Notes: a model not told the origin generated them from the letters alone. Counted from the stretch's first letter, positions 10,531 through 21,240 are shown. The stretch: DNA of 64,000 nucleotides from Castanea sativa (GCF_040712315.1 NC_134017.1:9888001-9952000), one strand, 5' to 3'. Numbers and translations are program-made.

Positions 10531-12025
10531 CATGGTTTTGAAACCCAGACCGAACCGTACGGTCCGACCAAAAAAACTGCGAACTTCTTAGTTTTGCGGG
10601 TTTTTTTTTTTTTTTTTTTTTTTTTTCAGCTTCAAGAACCGCTCTATGGAAAAAAGCAGGGATCCATGCAAACCGTGGTCGGACCGTATACGGTTCTGAG
10701 AACTGTGACTAGTTTTTAAGGTTCGAATGGTTTCTTTTTGCTTCAACTTTTCCAATGAATTTTGGGTACACCGGTATGAAGTTATGATCAGATCTAGAAG
10801 AAATGAAAAAGAAATGAAAGAAAACGAAGAACAAAGATTAGAAGGAGATCTGATAATTTTTGGAGGTGCTTAAGCTTCACCGATTCACAATCTTCAAATC
10901 TGCTGCAGAGAGAGATAGAGAGCTTCTTCTTCTTTTCTTTTATTTTTGATAATCAAGAGAAGGAACTCTTTTTGGTTGATAACACAAGCACAATCACAAA
11001 CACAAACACAAACACAAAGAGACCATTGATGAAAGAGCAAATTGTTGATTGTGGAGAAGAAACCTAGCAAACAGATGTAGGCTACTCCAGGACGAAGACC
11101 AAAGTAGAGACAGAGAGCTCACAGAAGAACAGAAACGAGAAAGATTGAATAGTGAATTATGGCTTCACTACTTCAGCGGCCAAAAGTAAAGAAAGATAAG
11201 TGGTCAAGGTAGTAGGTGGGGTAGGTGGGAGAATTTATTGGAGTTGCCACGTTTCACTTTGCTAGTGGTTGAAGTTTTTAACTTTTTATGTTTTGCTTTT
11301 ATTTTAAAGAAAATAGTTGATTCTTATATTCACAGTGGGCCACGTTGTAGACATGCAATGCAATACAAATATCATTCGTTCATTGCTTAAAAAAAAATAT
11401 TACGTTCACAATATTTTTACAATATTTTCGCAACAAATCATAGGTGGTTAGTTGTTATTGCTCAAATTTGAACCTAATGTCAAGATTACTTTTTTGCTCC
11501 AACAATAACACCCAGTAACAACCTGCCACTTAGAATTTGTTGTGAAAATATTGTAAAAATGTTGTGGACATATTATTTCTCTCAAAAAAAATAATGCATT
11601 CATAATTTTTTTAAGTGCCATGTTGCGGACATGCAACACAATTACACAAAGACCATTTTTTATATATTTTTTATTCTAATTATTATATTATTAGATATTA
11701 TCACAAATTTAACAAATCAATGTAAAAAAAAATACTAGGATTTAATATTTCTTAAAGTTATGAATTATGATATAGAAAATACATTTGAAAGATAGATCTC
11801 TTTGTTTCTATAAAGGAATAATAGATCTCTATATTTAATTGCACTATTTTAATTAATTTTTTTAATATTTGTACTAATTTAATATAATTATTTATATTTT
11901 AAATAATTATTAAATTAATTATAATGTCATCACGGTTCGACCCTAGTTCAACCTTGATTTGACCTCAAAAACCTTGAATCTCTATCTTTTACGATTCAAT
12001 GAACGGTCTAAATTTCAAAACCATG
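10531..12025. mobile_element. hAT-like non-autonomous DNA transposon, copy 1
   Basis: The termini are CATGGTTTTGAAA (left) and TTTCAAAACCATG (right), a perfect 13-bp inverted repeat; AGACCG matches a few bases further in. An exact 8-bp target duplication, ATTATGCA, stands at 10523-10530 and 12026-12033. The element is 1,495 bp, sits in intron 1 of the RLK pseudogene and carries no transposase I can recognise. The 8-bp duplication is the usual hAT signature. Family A MITE copy 2 is nested within it. Confidence 0.85.
11388..11583. mobile_element. Foldback MITE family A, copy 2 (nested)
   Basis: A palindromic element: TTCACAATATTTTTACAATA... with a GCAACAAATCATAGGTGG arm, mirrored by CCACTTAGAATTTGTTG... 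and ending GTGGACATATTATTTCTC. It lies inside the hAT-like element at 10531-12025, so it inserted later. Confidence 0.8.
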
Positions 12026-12033
12026 ATTATGCA

Positions 12034-13279
12034 CCTACCCTTCCATATGTTTTTTCCGACCTTAGCAGAGTTGAGGGTTTTGTGGTTGTCAAATTTCGAG
12101 GAACTTGGGCAGTTTTAAGCACTTAATTTTAAAAATTATAATATTTTCATGGATATTTTTTTGGGTCATGTAACCATGCTATATAATGCCTCTCTTACAT
12201 AATATCATAGTTACACTTAACACCATTTTCTCTTTTATGGTCACTTTATTTTCTTAAAATGATAAATTGATTTTCGGGTTGTCATTTGTATTTTGGTTTC
12301 TGCTACACGTGTTCAGATAGATAAGAAAAGAAACTATCAACATTTACATATATGTTCTTCTTGAATACGTATTACAGAGGTCCAAGGAAAAAAACAAGAC
12401 TGTACATAGTATGTAGGCACAAACTTTTAATCAATATGTTCAAGCAAAGGGGGAGGGGAGCTATAAAATAAATAAAAAGTCTGTAGGCACATGAAGTGAG
12501 TGCACTTTTTGTGTTGTGGCTGGTTAATGAAGTGAGTGTGTGATAAAGAGTTAGTAAATTTTTTATTTTATTTTATTTTAGTGAAAAATTCAATGTATAT
12601 ATAGTAAAGCTTTCTAATTTTTGAAAAATTTGAAGGAAAGTACATGATAAGAAACTACTCATATTCTGCTATGTAATGGAATCTCTCTCTCTAAAAAATT
12701 AAGTATATATGTTTTGTTTACCTCCAATATATATACAAATTACATTATATTGATGCATGAGTTTGATTTACCTCTAATATTTTTTTAACTAAAATCTCTT
12801 TTTGTTTTAATGAGAAATTGTCACATTACCCACTAACAAAATAAAAAGCGGAGATTAAATTCACTACCACTTGTCATTATATATTTAAAATAAAAGAAGA
12901 TGTCCAGTTAAAAAAAGTATTGGAAGTAAGCTAAACCCTTGATGCATAAATTTATTATTGTTATTATTATTATTATTTTTAGATAAATTTATAAATTTAG
13001 CAATTAGTCAACATACAAAATTACCAATGTGTTTTTTTTTTTCAAAAAATGAAAAAATAGTAGAATTTTACATTCCATGATCCAATCCAGTTCGACCCCC
13101 AATGATTGGACATAGGATTCCAAATTTAACAAACTTGTGTTAATATGTGATATATCTGTCGACTATCATTAAGATGGTAAGATTCTTGAATAGTTGTCAA
13201 CATCCTTGTAAATTAGTGGCATATTGTTAGAATTATGTGGTTAAATAATTAAAATTTTCAGTTTTTAATAGTTTAAGCT
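12034..13279. other. Rest of RLK intron 1, no gene seen
   Basis: AT-rich, with scattered T-runs and a TTATTATTATTATTA tract near 12958. No exon or clear element boundary is visible. Confidence 0.5.
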
Positions 13280-13438
13280 TTTGGAAGAGCAATTTTTTTT
13301 TTTGTTGATACAAGATAGAATTTCTATTTTATCCTAATCTAAATGTACATGTGTGTGAAACTCCCACCTGAAGATTTGAACTCCGGCCCTTATTCCCTAA
13401 CCCCCGCCCTTACTCTCACACCCCACAAGCATTTATAT

Positions 13439-14103
13439 CAAGAAAGTCAATACCATACCGGAGGTTGTACCAGTTTGGTCTGCGGTACGATATATTTCGG
13501 ATACCGGTCAATACCGGTGTAGCGTTTCAGGTTTACCGCTATTTTTTACTATTTTATACAATATACAAAGTTATATTTTTAATAACTCAATCTATTACTT
13601 TGGCAACATTTTTTTTTTGTGTGGAGTTATCATCATTAATATAAAAGTGAGAAGAAGAAAAAAAAACTATTAAATAATTAAACACCAACCAATTCAATAA
13701 ATGCCAACCCACGTGTCAAAATATTATAGCACCAATTCAAAGTTTCCAACTACATCTTCTGATGCTTTGAAAATTTCAAAAGGCTATGAAGTCTTTTCTT
13801 CGGCAGACCGGCAGAGAGGTTTGAAAAAGCAAGAAAAGTTATAAAAAAAATAAAAAATAAAAAAAAAACCAAGAAAGAGAGAGAGAAAGAGAAAGTTAGA
13901 TGGCTAGACGCCAGAGAGAAGAAGAAGAAAAATGGTTAAATAATTAAACACCAACTAATTCAATAAATGCCAACCCACGTGTCAAAATATTATAGCACCA
14001 ATTCAAAGTTTCCAACAACATCTTCTTATGCTTTGAAAATTTCAAAAGGCTGTGAAGTCTTTTCTTGGGCAGACCGGCAGAAAGGTTTGAAAAAGCAAGA
14101 AAA

Positions 14104-14138
<35 letters not shown>

Positions 14139-14757
14139 AACCAAGAAAGAGAGAGAGAAAGAGAAAGTTAGATGGCCAGACGCCAGAGAGAAGAAGAAAA
14201 AAAATGGTTAAATAATTAAACACCAACTAATTCAATAAATGCCAACCCACGTGTCAAAATATTATAGCACCAATTCAAAGTTTCCAACAACATCTTCTTA
14301 TGCTTTGAAAATTTCAAAAGGCTGTGAAGTCTTTTCTTGAGCAAACCGGCAGAGAGGTTTGAAAAAGCAAGAAAAGTTAAAAAAAAAAAAAAAAAAAAAA
14401 CCAAGAAAGAGAGAGAGAAAGAGAAAGTTAGATGGCCAGACGCCAGAGAGAGAGAGAGAGGAGAAGAAGAAGAAGAAGAAGAAGATGAAGTAGCAGCAGC
14501 CAAATCAGTCCCAGTCCGGTAGAGATCGTCGCCGCCTCACCGGTGGAAGGTGAGAGTGACAAAGAAACATATTTCTTTTTTTGGTCCAGTATGCATTTAC
14601 CGGCCGGAATCTGAAATTTTTCTCCGGTATGGCCAAATGATCCGGTATGGCCGGTATATTTTCCAGTACAAAACAACCTTGTTTTTGTACCGGCCAAGGT
14701 GCCGAAACGGTAAATACTAGCCGTATCGGCCGATACAATACGAAACAGACTTCCCTG
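13439..14757. mobile_element. hAT-like element nested in the SINE
   Basis: The ends are CAAGAAAGTC (left) and GACTTCCCTG (right), an imperfect 10-bp inverted repeat. It is flanked by ATTTATAT (13431-13438) and ATTTATAC (14758-14765), an 8-bp target duplication with one C/T difference. The element is 1,319 bp with GC-rich CCGGTA-containing ends. Its centre is three tandem copies of an approximately 270-bp unit. No transposase is visible. Confidence 0.75.
13667..14480. repeat. Three tandem ~270-bp repeats inside the hAT-like element
   Basis: Copies begin at about 13667, 13933 and 14205 (GTTAAATAATTAAACACCAA). Each holds CCAACCCACGTGTCAAAATA, a CTTTTCTT...GGCAGACCGGCAGA segment, an A-tract of variable length and a GAGAGAAAGAGAAAG stretch. 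Copies 2 and 3 are closest. The A- and GA-tracts give many false open frames here. Confidence 0.9.
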
Positions 14758-15077
14758 ATTTATACTTGTGACCACCGCACTAAGGGTGCGCAATAGTTTG
14801 GAAGAGCAATTTAACAAACATATATAAACTACCCTCTTTTATTAAGAGAATCAAAATTTAAACCTTCCCTGATCTATTGTATTATTGAATTATAAAATTT
14901 GAAAAAAAAATCTTAAAAAACCTCATGGGTGTATACTTTCTGCCATTATATTAGAAGCAAAAATAAAATAAAATATTTATGGCTATTTATGGGAATATGT
15001 TCAAGCAAGCATGTTTAAAAGCTAGTTTTTGAAAGAGAGATAGATAACTAAACGAGGTTTCAAGATGAATGAAATAC

Positions 15078-15234
15078 CTGGAACATGATCAACAAGTTTT
15101 CTTCCAGCATGCTCATTGTCTCCTTTAGCTACCTTCCAATTGCCAAGAATACTAATAACTAGAACAACCACACGCCATGCTTTCAGAACGAAAATGAATT
15201 GTAGGGTGTAATCCATGATGATCTTTATTGGCAT
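15078..15234 (-). pseudogene. RLK exon 1: signal peptide
   Basis: It encodes an N-terminus with a hydrophobic core (FIFVLKAWRVVVLVISILG) and ends HVPG at a good donor (CCAG|GTATTT). The last G completes a Gly codon with exon 2, giving HVPG-FISIDCG, the usual junction of malectin-like receptor kinases. Two in-frame starts exist: 15234 and 15216 (MDYTLQ). The second leaves a shorter charged N-region and is equally plausible. A TATA-like TTAAATAG lies about 40 bp upstream of the first ATG. Exon 2 is 4.7 kb away because transposons fill intron 1. Confidence 0.65.
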
Positions 15235-15839
15235 ATTATGCTCTACTCAGAAGGAAGATGTAAATACTATTTAAGGCAGAAATTCTTAGCTACATCGAGT
15301 ACTAGTGTTACTAACAAACGACTTCTCTTCTCAAAAAAAAAAGGGGGCCCTTTAGTCATTGTCAATTAATTGCCTGCTTTTATTACTTGTTTTACCAACA
15401 AACGACTTTTCTTCTCAAAAAGAAAAAAGGGTTTTAGAGTCTGTTTGAATAGAACTTATTTTGCTAAAATTGAAAACTGAAAACTGAAAACACTGTAGCA
15501 AAATAATTTTTAAATGTGTAAATAGTGCTGTGGGACCCATTTTTAATGAAAAAATTGCTGAAAAGTGAAATTTGTGGGACTCATAAACAGTGCATTTGTG
15601 CACTGTTCATCACTGAAAAGTCAATCTAGCGGCTGGGTTAAAAAAAAAAAAAAAAAAAAAAAAACAGAAACGCGGACGTGGACGCCAGACTTGGATCCAA
15701 ACGCCCTCTTAGTCATTGTCAATTAATTGCCTGCTTTTATTCTTAGTAAAGTGATAGAGGATGACTCCTCACTCATATATTTCTCTAATTTACCTTCTTT
15801 AACATATTACACAATATGTTATTATTGCCAAGTGTCATA
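15235..15839. other. 5' flank of the RLK pseudogene with a MITE-like element
   Basis: A short stretch (ACAAACGACTTTTCTTCTCA) occurs at about 15311 and 15395. GTCATTGTCAATTAATTGCC occurs at about 15356 and 15713, bracketing the MITE-like element at 15433-15711. No gene is seen. Confidence 0.55.
15433..15711. mobile_element. MITE-like element with GTTTG-type termini
   Basis: The left end is TTAGAGTCTGTTTGAAT and the right end, inverted, is TAAGAGGGCGTTTGGAT. In between it has CACTGTAGCAAAATAATTTT, GTGGGACCC and an A-run (15641-15664). Its non-coding, 280-bp, inverted-end layout fits a MITE. The target duplication is unclear because a longer flanking repeat is present. Confidence 0.55.
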
Positions 15840-15960
15840 TAGTTTAATTGGAATTTTTGGTTTTTCTAATGAAATTGTCCGGGTTCAAATCTCCCTATCT
15901 TAACGGTGAAGGAGTGGTTTCTTCATTAGATGATATCGGTCCTTCCGAAGAGGTAGGCCC
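15840..15960 (+). mobile_element. Possible SINE head (Pol III A and B boxes)
   Basis: TAGTTTAATTGG (15840-15851) fits the A-box consensus TRGYNNARNNGG exactly. GTTCAAATC (15883-15891) fits the B box GWTCRANNC. The spacing is tRNA-like, but the sequence does not fold into an obvious tRNA. The 3' end is not clear. Confidence 0.45.
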
Positions 15961-16149
15961 AATCCTTGCTGAGAAAAGAAAGATCCAGAGCCCAATAAGT
16001 TGGAGTTCAGACTTCAGACCTCAAGAGATAATCTTGTGCTCACTCGCCAAAGCCTATTTGGCTTAGCTCCTCGGGTAGATTTACCGAGGATTTCAGTACC
16101 AGCAAGTGTCCGAGGAAGAGCATGAATCCATGGAAAACATCATACAAAG

Positions 16150-16154
<5 letters not shown>

Positions 16155-16208
<54 letters not shown>
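16155..16208. repeat. (GA)n microsatellite
   Basis: An unbroken GA dinucleotide tract of about 54 bp. Confidence 0.97.
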
Positions 16209-16212
<4 letters not shown>

Positions 16213-17055
16213 CATAAAGTGAATGTACCCTTGCTTTTGGGAGTTTTTATCCTCGGCAAGCTTATTTTTAAGTTCTCTATCCATATAAAACTAGCATTAT
16301 CCAAATCAAGTTCTTGTTCAAATTTCCCAATGTGGATCATTCAATTCTTAGTTCAGACAAATTAACTGTGAGGCCAGAAACTTGATTCTTTGAAAGTTAT
16401 CTTTGAGAATCCATCTTTCTGACGCCCACATTAACTATCAATTTATAATTTTTTTATATATATAAAAATATAGAGACTTGAACAATGTCCCATTGATTGA
16501 TCAAGAAAAAATATACTTTGAATAATGATTTGGGTGATTTCCATGGCTTCGTCCCTTCAAATTCATTGCCCCTATGGGCATATGCCTTAAGCTGCCTAAC
16601 AATCTTCTTTGCTAAAGTCATTTCTTATAATAATTATTCAATTTTTCAAGAGTAAAAACTATGGTATTTACCTTCTCTCTACAAAGAATCTAATTTTATG
16701 AAGAAAGCTAGTTTTCTAATTTCTATTAATATCTACAATTGAGAGAAAGAATCTTTACGGTCTAGGGATATACATGGGTTAGGTCAAATTAGGTTTGGGC
16801 TCAATCCAAACCCAACCAAATCTCGTTGGGTGGTAGGAAAGAGGGCTTGTCATTGACCAGAGAGCATCATCGAATCAAATAGGATCGAATAAAATCAAAT
16901 CGGATTCAAACTAGTCAAGTCAGTTTCAATTGAAATCGAGAGAGGCAGAAAATCTTCATTTGAGTTCTTGATATCTCCGCCAATAAACAACAATGATTTT
17001 TATCATAGACAACGGAGATCTGAACAAAGTTGGTAGGGGTTGATTAGATCAATTC
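16209..17055. other. Intergenic, no gene seen
   Basis: AT-rich DNA. The CTAGGGATATACATGGGTTA motif near 16763 with a CCAAACCCAACC-rich stretch resembles the end of a hAT-type MITE, but no partner end was found. Confidence 0.4.
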
Positions 17056-17200
17056 TGAAAGCTCGGATTTGAGCTAAAACCCAAGAGCTATTTAGACCCC
17101 CAAATTAAAAATTACGGCTCGATTAATTTTACTCTAACTTAGACTAAGTGCAGAATAAAGTACATGCGAGTGAACAAACAATAAAACTATTGAGATTATT
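17056..17200 (-). mobile_element. LTR-like repeat family B, copy 3 (truncated)
   Basis: On the minus strand it ends with the same AAATCCGAGCTTTCA terminus and GAGTAAAAT...GAGCCGTAAT segment as copies 1 and 2. Only the terminal 145 bp or so is recognisable. Confidence 0.65.
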
Positions 17201-17636
17201 GGGCGTATCAAAGGGTGGGAGAAATCTTGCTTGTTTATAACTGTCACATTGACTCAATACTTGTGGTGTATGATAAAAACAATAAAATTATCACATCTGA
17301 AAAGCATGGAGGTCTTCGAGGCAATTAAGCAATTGATTAGCTCAAGATTTAGTTTTTTTATCCCCTAAACTCATATCCCTATTTCAATTTTTTTTTTCTT
17401 TATAAATTTTAGAAACTTTATTTGGATCCCATGTTGATAGTTTTAGGTTTTTTTGGGGAGAAATTAGTAATTGGCCTGTGAATGAGCCTTATTCAACCAA
17501 AATACCAACCCAAAGTTAGGATTTAAATTCTCTAGAGTTGTTAGAAGAACGCAACTACAAAGTTTTAAAATCGTGACTATTCATTGACAAATGAGTGATT
17601 TAAATTCATTACACCAACATCATAGTATATTAAAAT

Positions 17637-17812
17637 GAGAAATGATATGTTCACAACATTTTTACAATAAATCTTAAGTGGCAGGTTGTTACTGGCTGTT
17701 ATCATTGGGGCAAAAAAAAAAATCTTATTGTTAGGTTCAAATTTAAACCAATAACTACTAACCGTCTATGATTTATTGTAAAAATATTGTGGAGGTAACA
17801 TCTCTCTATTAA
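17637..17812. mobile_element. Foldback MITE family A, copy 3
   Basis: It begins GAGAAATGATATGTTCACAA and closes with the inverted arm ending ATTGTGGAGGTAACATCTCTC. It is about 176 bp and palindromic, with TAAGTGGCAGGTTGTTACTG in the left arm. Confidence 0.85.
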
Positions 17813-18203
17813 AATAGTTGTCAAAGCATTGACAATAAATGTTTGTTTAAATATTGATGGGGAGCAAAATTTAAATAATTTATTAATAAAGTTACCATAA
17901 AATCTCTAGAGGATCTTGATATTATTGGTAGCTATAAATTGAAAGCCTTTTTATTATATTGTATTGATGATTTTTTCTAAAATTTTTATAAATAATAAAA
18001 GAACCTTTAATCTTATAAATCATGTACTAGAAAACAACAATAATATTAGTTATAATAATTTGGAATAAATATATTTACAAAAAGGGTGTAACAAAATTGG
18101 ATCTATAGTTTCAAAAGTAAACAAAGTAAATCATATAATAAGTTATTATATAAGATTTAAGGAATCCACAAACTCATAAGTTTTTACAGATGACAAATAA
18201 AAG
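17813..18203. other. Intergenic, no gene seen
   Basis: AT-rich DNA with no recognisable exon or element boundary. Confidence 0.5.
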
Positions 18204-18482
18204 TCTAGATTTACTTATTCAAAATGAGAATATATTTTAGTATTAGACCATGCAAATTACTTTTGTAGGTCAAAATCAAATTCACAACCTCACTTTGTTT
18301 AAAAACAAATACCACATACAAAAAGTCATTACCCAAAACTCATTTTTAAAATAAAATATAATAATTTAATGTGTGTTAGAACTAGAAATAGAGCTAAGGT
18401 TTATGGTCACAAGATTAGTCAATTGACACTGAGATTGTAGTTAAGTTGAGTTATCTACAAATATTATGGATTGAACAAAACA

Positions 18483-18520
<38 letters not shown>

Positions 18521-18930
18521 GGAGAAAATGGGCTTTTAACTTCTTCTTTTTTTTTAAAAAATATCTAGTATTTTGCCCAATTTCTCAAACTATTTAGGAA
18601 AATGCCTCTATTTTGAAACTCGGTTTTTTAAAAATCAAGTTCCAATTTAAAACTCAATTTTTGGACAATCGAGTTATAACGAACTAAAAGAATTTTTTTT
18701 TTTTTTTTGTGGAACTCAAGTTCATGGTACTCAATTTCCTTCAAAATATTCAAATGGAACTCAAGCTCATGGAACTCGAGTTCCAAAAAAAAGAAATTTC
18801 TAAGTCAAATTTCGCTATAACTCAATTGTCCAAAAATCGAGTTTCAAAACAGGGGTATTTCACTAAATAGTTTAGGAAATGGGGCAAAATGCTGAAAAAC
18901 TTTTTTCAAAGGGGTAAAACCCCATTTTGG
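18521..18930. mobile_element. Foldback MITE with ~150-bp arms
   Basis: The left arm carries TTTTGCCCAATTTCTCAAAC and ACTCAATTTTTGGACAATCG. The right arm carries the inverse (CGATTGTCC-type and GGGGCAAAATGCTG). CATATATA flanks both sides, though within TA-rich DNA, so this target duplication is weak evidence. The element is absent from the matching position of duplication copy B. Confidence 0.8.
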
Positions 18931-19640
18931 CATATATATATAGTAATCTTCTCAAAGAGTAGGACAATTTTTTTTTTTTTTTTGGTGTATGTGTGTTATT
19001 GGTTGCTTAATTCAAGAGTAGAATAAGTCAACGAAGCATACATCAATTATTGTATTAAATTTAGCCCCAGAGAGGGGTTGAGCCCAACATGAATGTGTGT
19101 CATTACAATAAATGTAGGAGCCCTTATCTCTAGGCCCAAATACACAATCATCAATATTACACCAACATGTTTTTTGTGTGAATATAAAGAAAAACCATCA
19201 CATTGTTGAGACTATTTGGAACGAACAAGCTACATATATAATAGTTTTCACAATAAATTTTATACTTATTGAGTTGACATATTCTTAGTAATTCTTCTAT
19301 AAGCTAACTATTAATACTACTTTATTATTTATCATTAACAACTTACTATCTCAGATTTACTTATTTAGAATGAGACTATATTTTAGTATTAGGCCATGCA
19401 AATTACTTTTGTAGGTCAAAATCAAATTCAGAACCTCACTTTGTTTAAAAACATATACCACTTCAATACAAAAAGTCAATACCCAAAACTCATTTTTATA
19501 ATAAAATATAATAATTTAATGAGTGTAAGAACTAGAAATCGAGCTAAGGATTATGGTCAAAACAATAGTTAATTGACATTGAGATCGTAGTCAAGTTGGG
19601 TTATCTACAAATATTATGGATTGAACACACACACACACAG

Positions 19641-19789
19641 TTACACCTGGTATAATTCCACAAGAGTTACACATTTTTTAAGCCATAAATTTCCCAAAGA
19701 TCAAACGGTTAAAAAAGAAGACATATTTATCTATTATATCATTAAATAATTACATAATTAATAGTTTCCACATTATCTCTCTCCTCATT

Positions 19790-19838
<49 letters not shown>

Positions 19839-20670
19839 TTCATTCTTCCCTTTTTCTTTGAATTTTTTTTTTCGAGAAACTTTTTCTTTACAATTCCTCG
19901 TGCCTTTCTACTCAATTTGAAAATTAATGCGGCTACCTGTTGCTATGGAGTTTTTTTTTTTTTTTGGTGAGAAAGTGCTATGGATAAGTTAGTTTCAAGT
20001 AGATGTCCATTTTTTATTATTTTCTCCAACAAGTTGGTGTCCATTTTTTATTATTCTCTCCTACAAGTTAACGTTAGAACTTAGAAGTGGTTTCATTGTT
20101 ATGGATTTACTTGTTTACAGTGGTGTGGCTATTATGAGTTCTTGTTTATTATTGTTTAGCATCGTCTTGGTTAGTTGTTAACTAAGAGCATGTTCGTTTG
20201 GATAAAGAAAATTAATGGAAAGAACAAAATAAAATTTTAAAAGAGCAAGTACTATTTAGTATTTGAATTCCTAACAATTTCTTTAAAAAAAAAAATCAAG
20301 CTCAAGGATAGCCATGATTATTTTTTTTTTGAGAATCCATAACAATGAAACCAAAAAAATCAAGTTCAAGGATAGCCATGATTAGATCATTTGAATTTCT
20401 TGCAAATAGATTTGTACTAAAGTTTCTACCCACACCAAAATTATTTAGTGCTCTTTAACGGCTGGAAAGAAAAAAAAAATGATATTGTGCTCTATGGATA
20501 GAAAGAAAAAGGGAAAAAAAAGAAAAAAAAGAAGGTATGGAAAGAATTTAATAAGGAGAGAAAAAAATTGTAGTATTAACTAAGAAACGAGGGGAAAAAG
20601 AATAACATTTAATGATGTTTTCTCAATCATTAGATCTTTTAAAAATTTACGGTGTAAAAAATGTCTAACT
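19641..20670. mobile_element. Insertion in duplication copy B, probable non-autonomous element
   Basis: The left end has AGTTACACATTTTTTAAGCC. The inverted right end has GTTAGACATTTTTTACACCG. Between them lie a (CT)n tract (19796-19834), T-runs and a 65-bp direct repeat (AAGGATAGCCATGATTA at about 20304 and 20369). It is absent from copy A. No coding sequence is recognised. Confidence 0.55.
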
Positions 20671-20760
20671 TGAACTCATCTCATATATAGTAATTTTCTC
20701 AAAGAGTAGGACAAAGTTTTTTTTTTTTGTATGTGTGTTATTGGTTGCTTAATTCAAGAG

Positions 20761-21240
20761 CATGGTTTTGAAACCCGGACTGGACCGAATGGTTCGACCA
20801 AAAAAACCGCGAACCTTTGAGTTTTGCGATTTTTTAAGCTTCAAGAACTGCTCTATAGGAAAAAAAGCAGGGACTCGTGCGAACCTTGGTCGAACCGTAC
20901 GATTTTGAGAACCGTGATCGATTTTTGAGGTTCGAACGATTTCTTTTTGTTTCAGCTTTTCCGGTGAATTTTGGCCAATACACCGATATGAAGTTATGAT
21001 AAGATCTAGAAGAAATGAAAGAACACGAAGAAGAACAAAGATCGGAAGGAGATCTAATAGTTTCAGGTCTTGAACAAAGGGATTTGTAAGGGGAAAAAAA
21101 AGAACCAAAGAAGAAGAAGGCAAGTTCCTTAAAAAAAAAAAAAAAAAGGAACACCGAATCACACCTTCGTCTTCTGCTGTTGCTTCTTCTTCTTCTTTCT
21201 TTTTTTTTTTTTTTTTTCCTTCTTCTCTTTCTTTTTTCCA
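20761..21240. mobile_element. hAT-like element, copy 2 (right end not found)
   Basis: It starts CATGGTTTTGAAACCCGGAC and aligns with the first 400 bp or so of the element at 10531, for example ATGAAGTTATGATAAGATCT and GAAGGAGATCT. It stands directly after TTCAAGAG. Duplication copy A has the uninterrupted site TTCAAGAG-TAGAATAAG, so TTCAAGAG is the expected target duplication. The right terminus lies in or beyond the N gap, or has been lost. Confidence 0.75.

Larger units (their letters stand above)
13296..14796 (-). mobile_element. SINE copy 2, split by a later insertion, with 16-bp target duplication
   Basis: The direct repeat TTTGGAAGAGCAATTT flanks it at 13280-13295 and 14797-14812. Minus-strand SINE: head near 14796 (GCGCACCCTTAGTGCGGTGG, A-box-like), then GTGGGGTGTGAG, a B box AGTTCAAATC, a tail TAGAAATTCTATCTTGTATC and an A-tail, seen as a T-run at 13293-13303. 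The SINE is about 175 bp once the element at 13439-14757 is subtracted. The family is probably tRNA-derived. Confidence 0.8.
677..15234 (-). pseudogene. Malectin-like / CES101-type receptor kinase pseudogene, nine exons
   Basis: Exons on the minus strand: 15234-15078, 10397-9841, 8481-7991, 3271-3134, 3038-2827, 1898-1688, 1573-1336, 1229-1079, 990-677. All junctions are GT-AG and all phases agree: 1, 2, 1, 1, 0, 1, 2, 0. The order is signal peptide, malectin-like ectodomain (FISIDCG start), transmembrane segment (WWIWLIVAVGGIIIALLCLL), then a kinase with [32 protein letters not shown] and YGYMSPEYA. Repaired, it would be about 820 residues. Proteins of this class are plasma-membrane Ser/Thr kinases. 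Malectin-like ectodomains usually sit on LRR-I or CrRLK1L kinases, whereas this kinase reads like the G-type lectin CES101 class. Two frameshifts (a probable 5-nt loss in exon 2 and 1-nt loss in exon 9) argue for a pseudogene. A fusion of two gene remnants cannot be excluded, but the matching phase at exons 3/4 favours one gene. Confidence 0.8.
18204..20760. repeat. Tandem segmental duplication, ~1.15-kb unit
   Basis: Copy A is 18204-18520 plus 18931-19016. Copy B is 19352-19640 plus 20675-20760. Shared sequence includes GACCATGCAAATTACTTTTG (one base different in B), CTACAAATATTATGGATTGA and GTTATTGGTTGCTTAATTCA. Each copy has been split by a different insertion. Copy A gained the MITE at 18521-18930. 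Copy B gained about 1 kb at 19641-20670, and the hAT-like element starts at its end. Confidence 0.85.

Noticed and set aside
13944..14817. Several overlapping frames over the triple repeat
   Set aside because: They come from A-tracts and GA-tracts inside a non-autonomous transposon and occur on both strands.
15840..15910. A tRNA gene
   Set aside because: A and B boxes are present, but no acceptor or anticodon stems pair. A SINE head is more likely.
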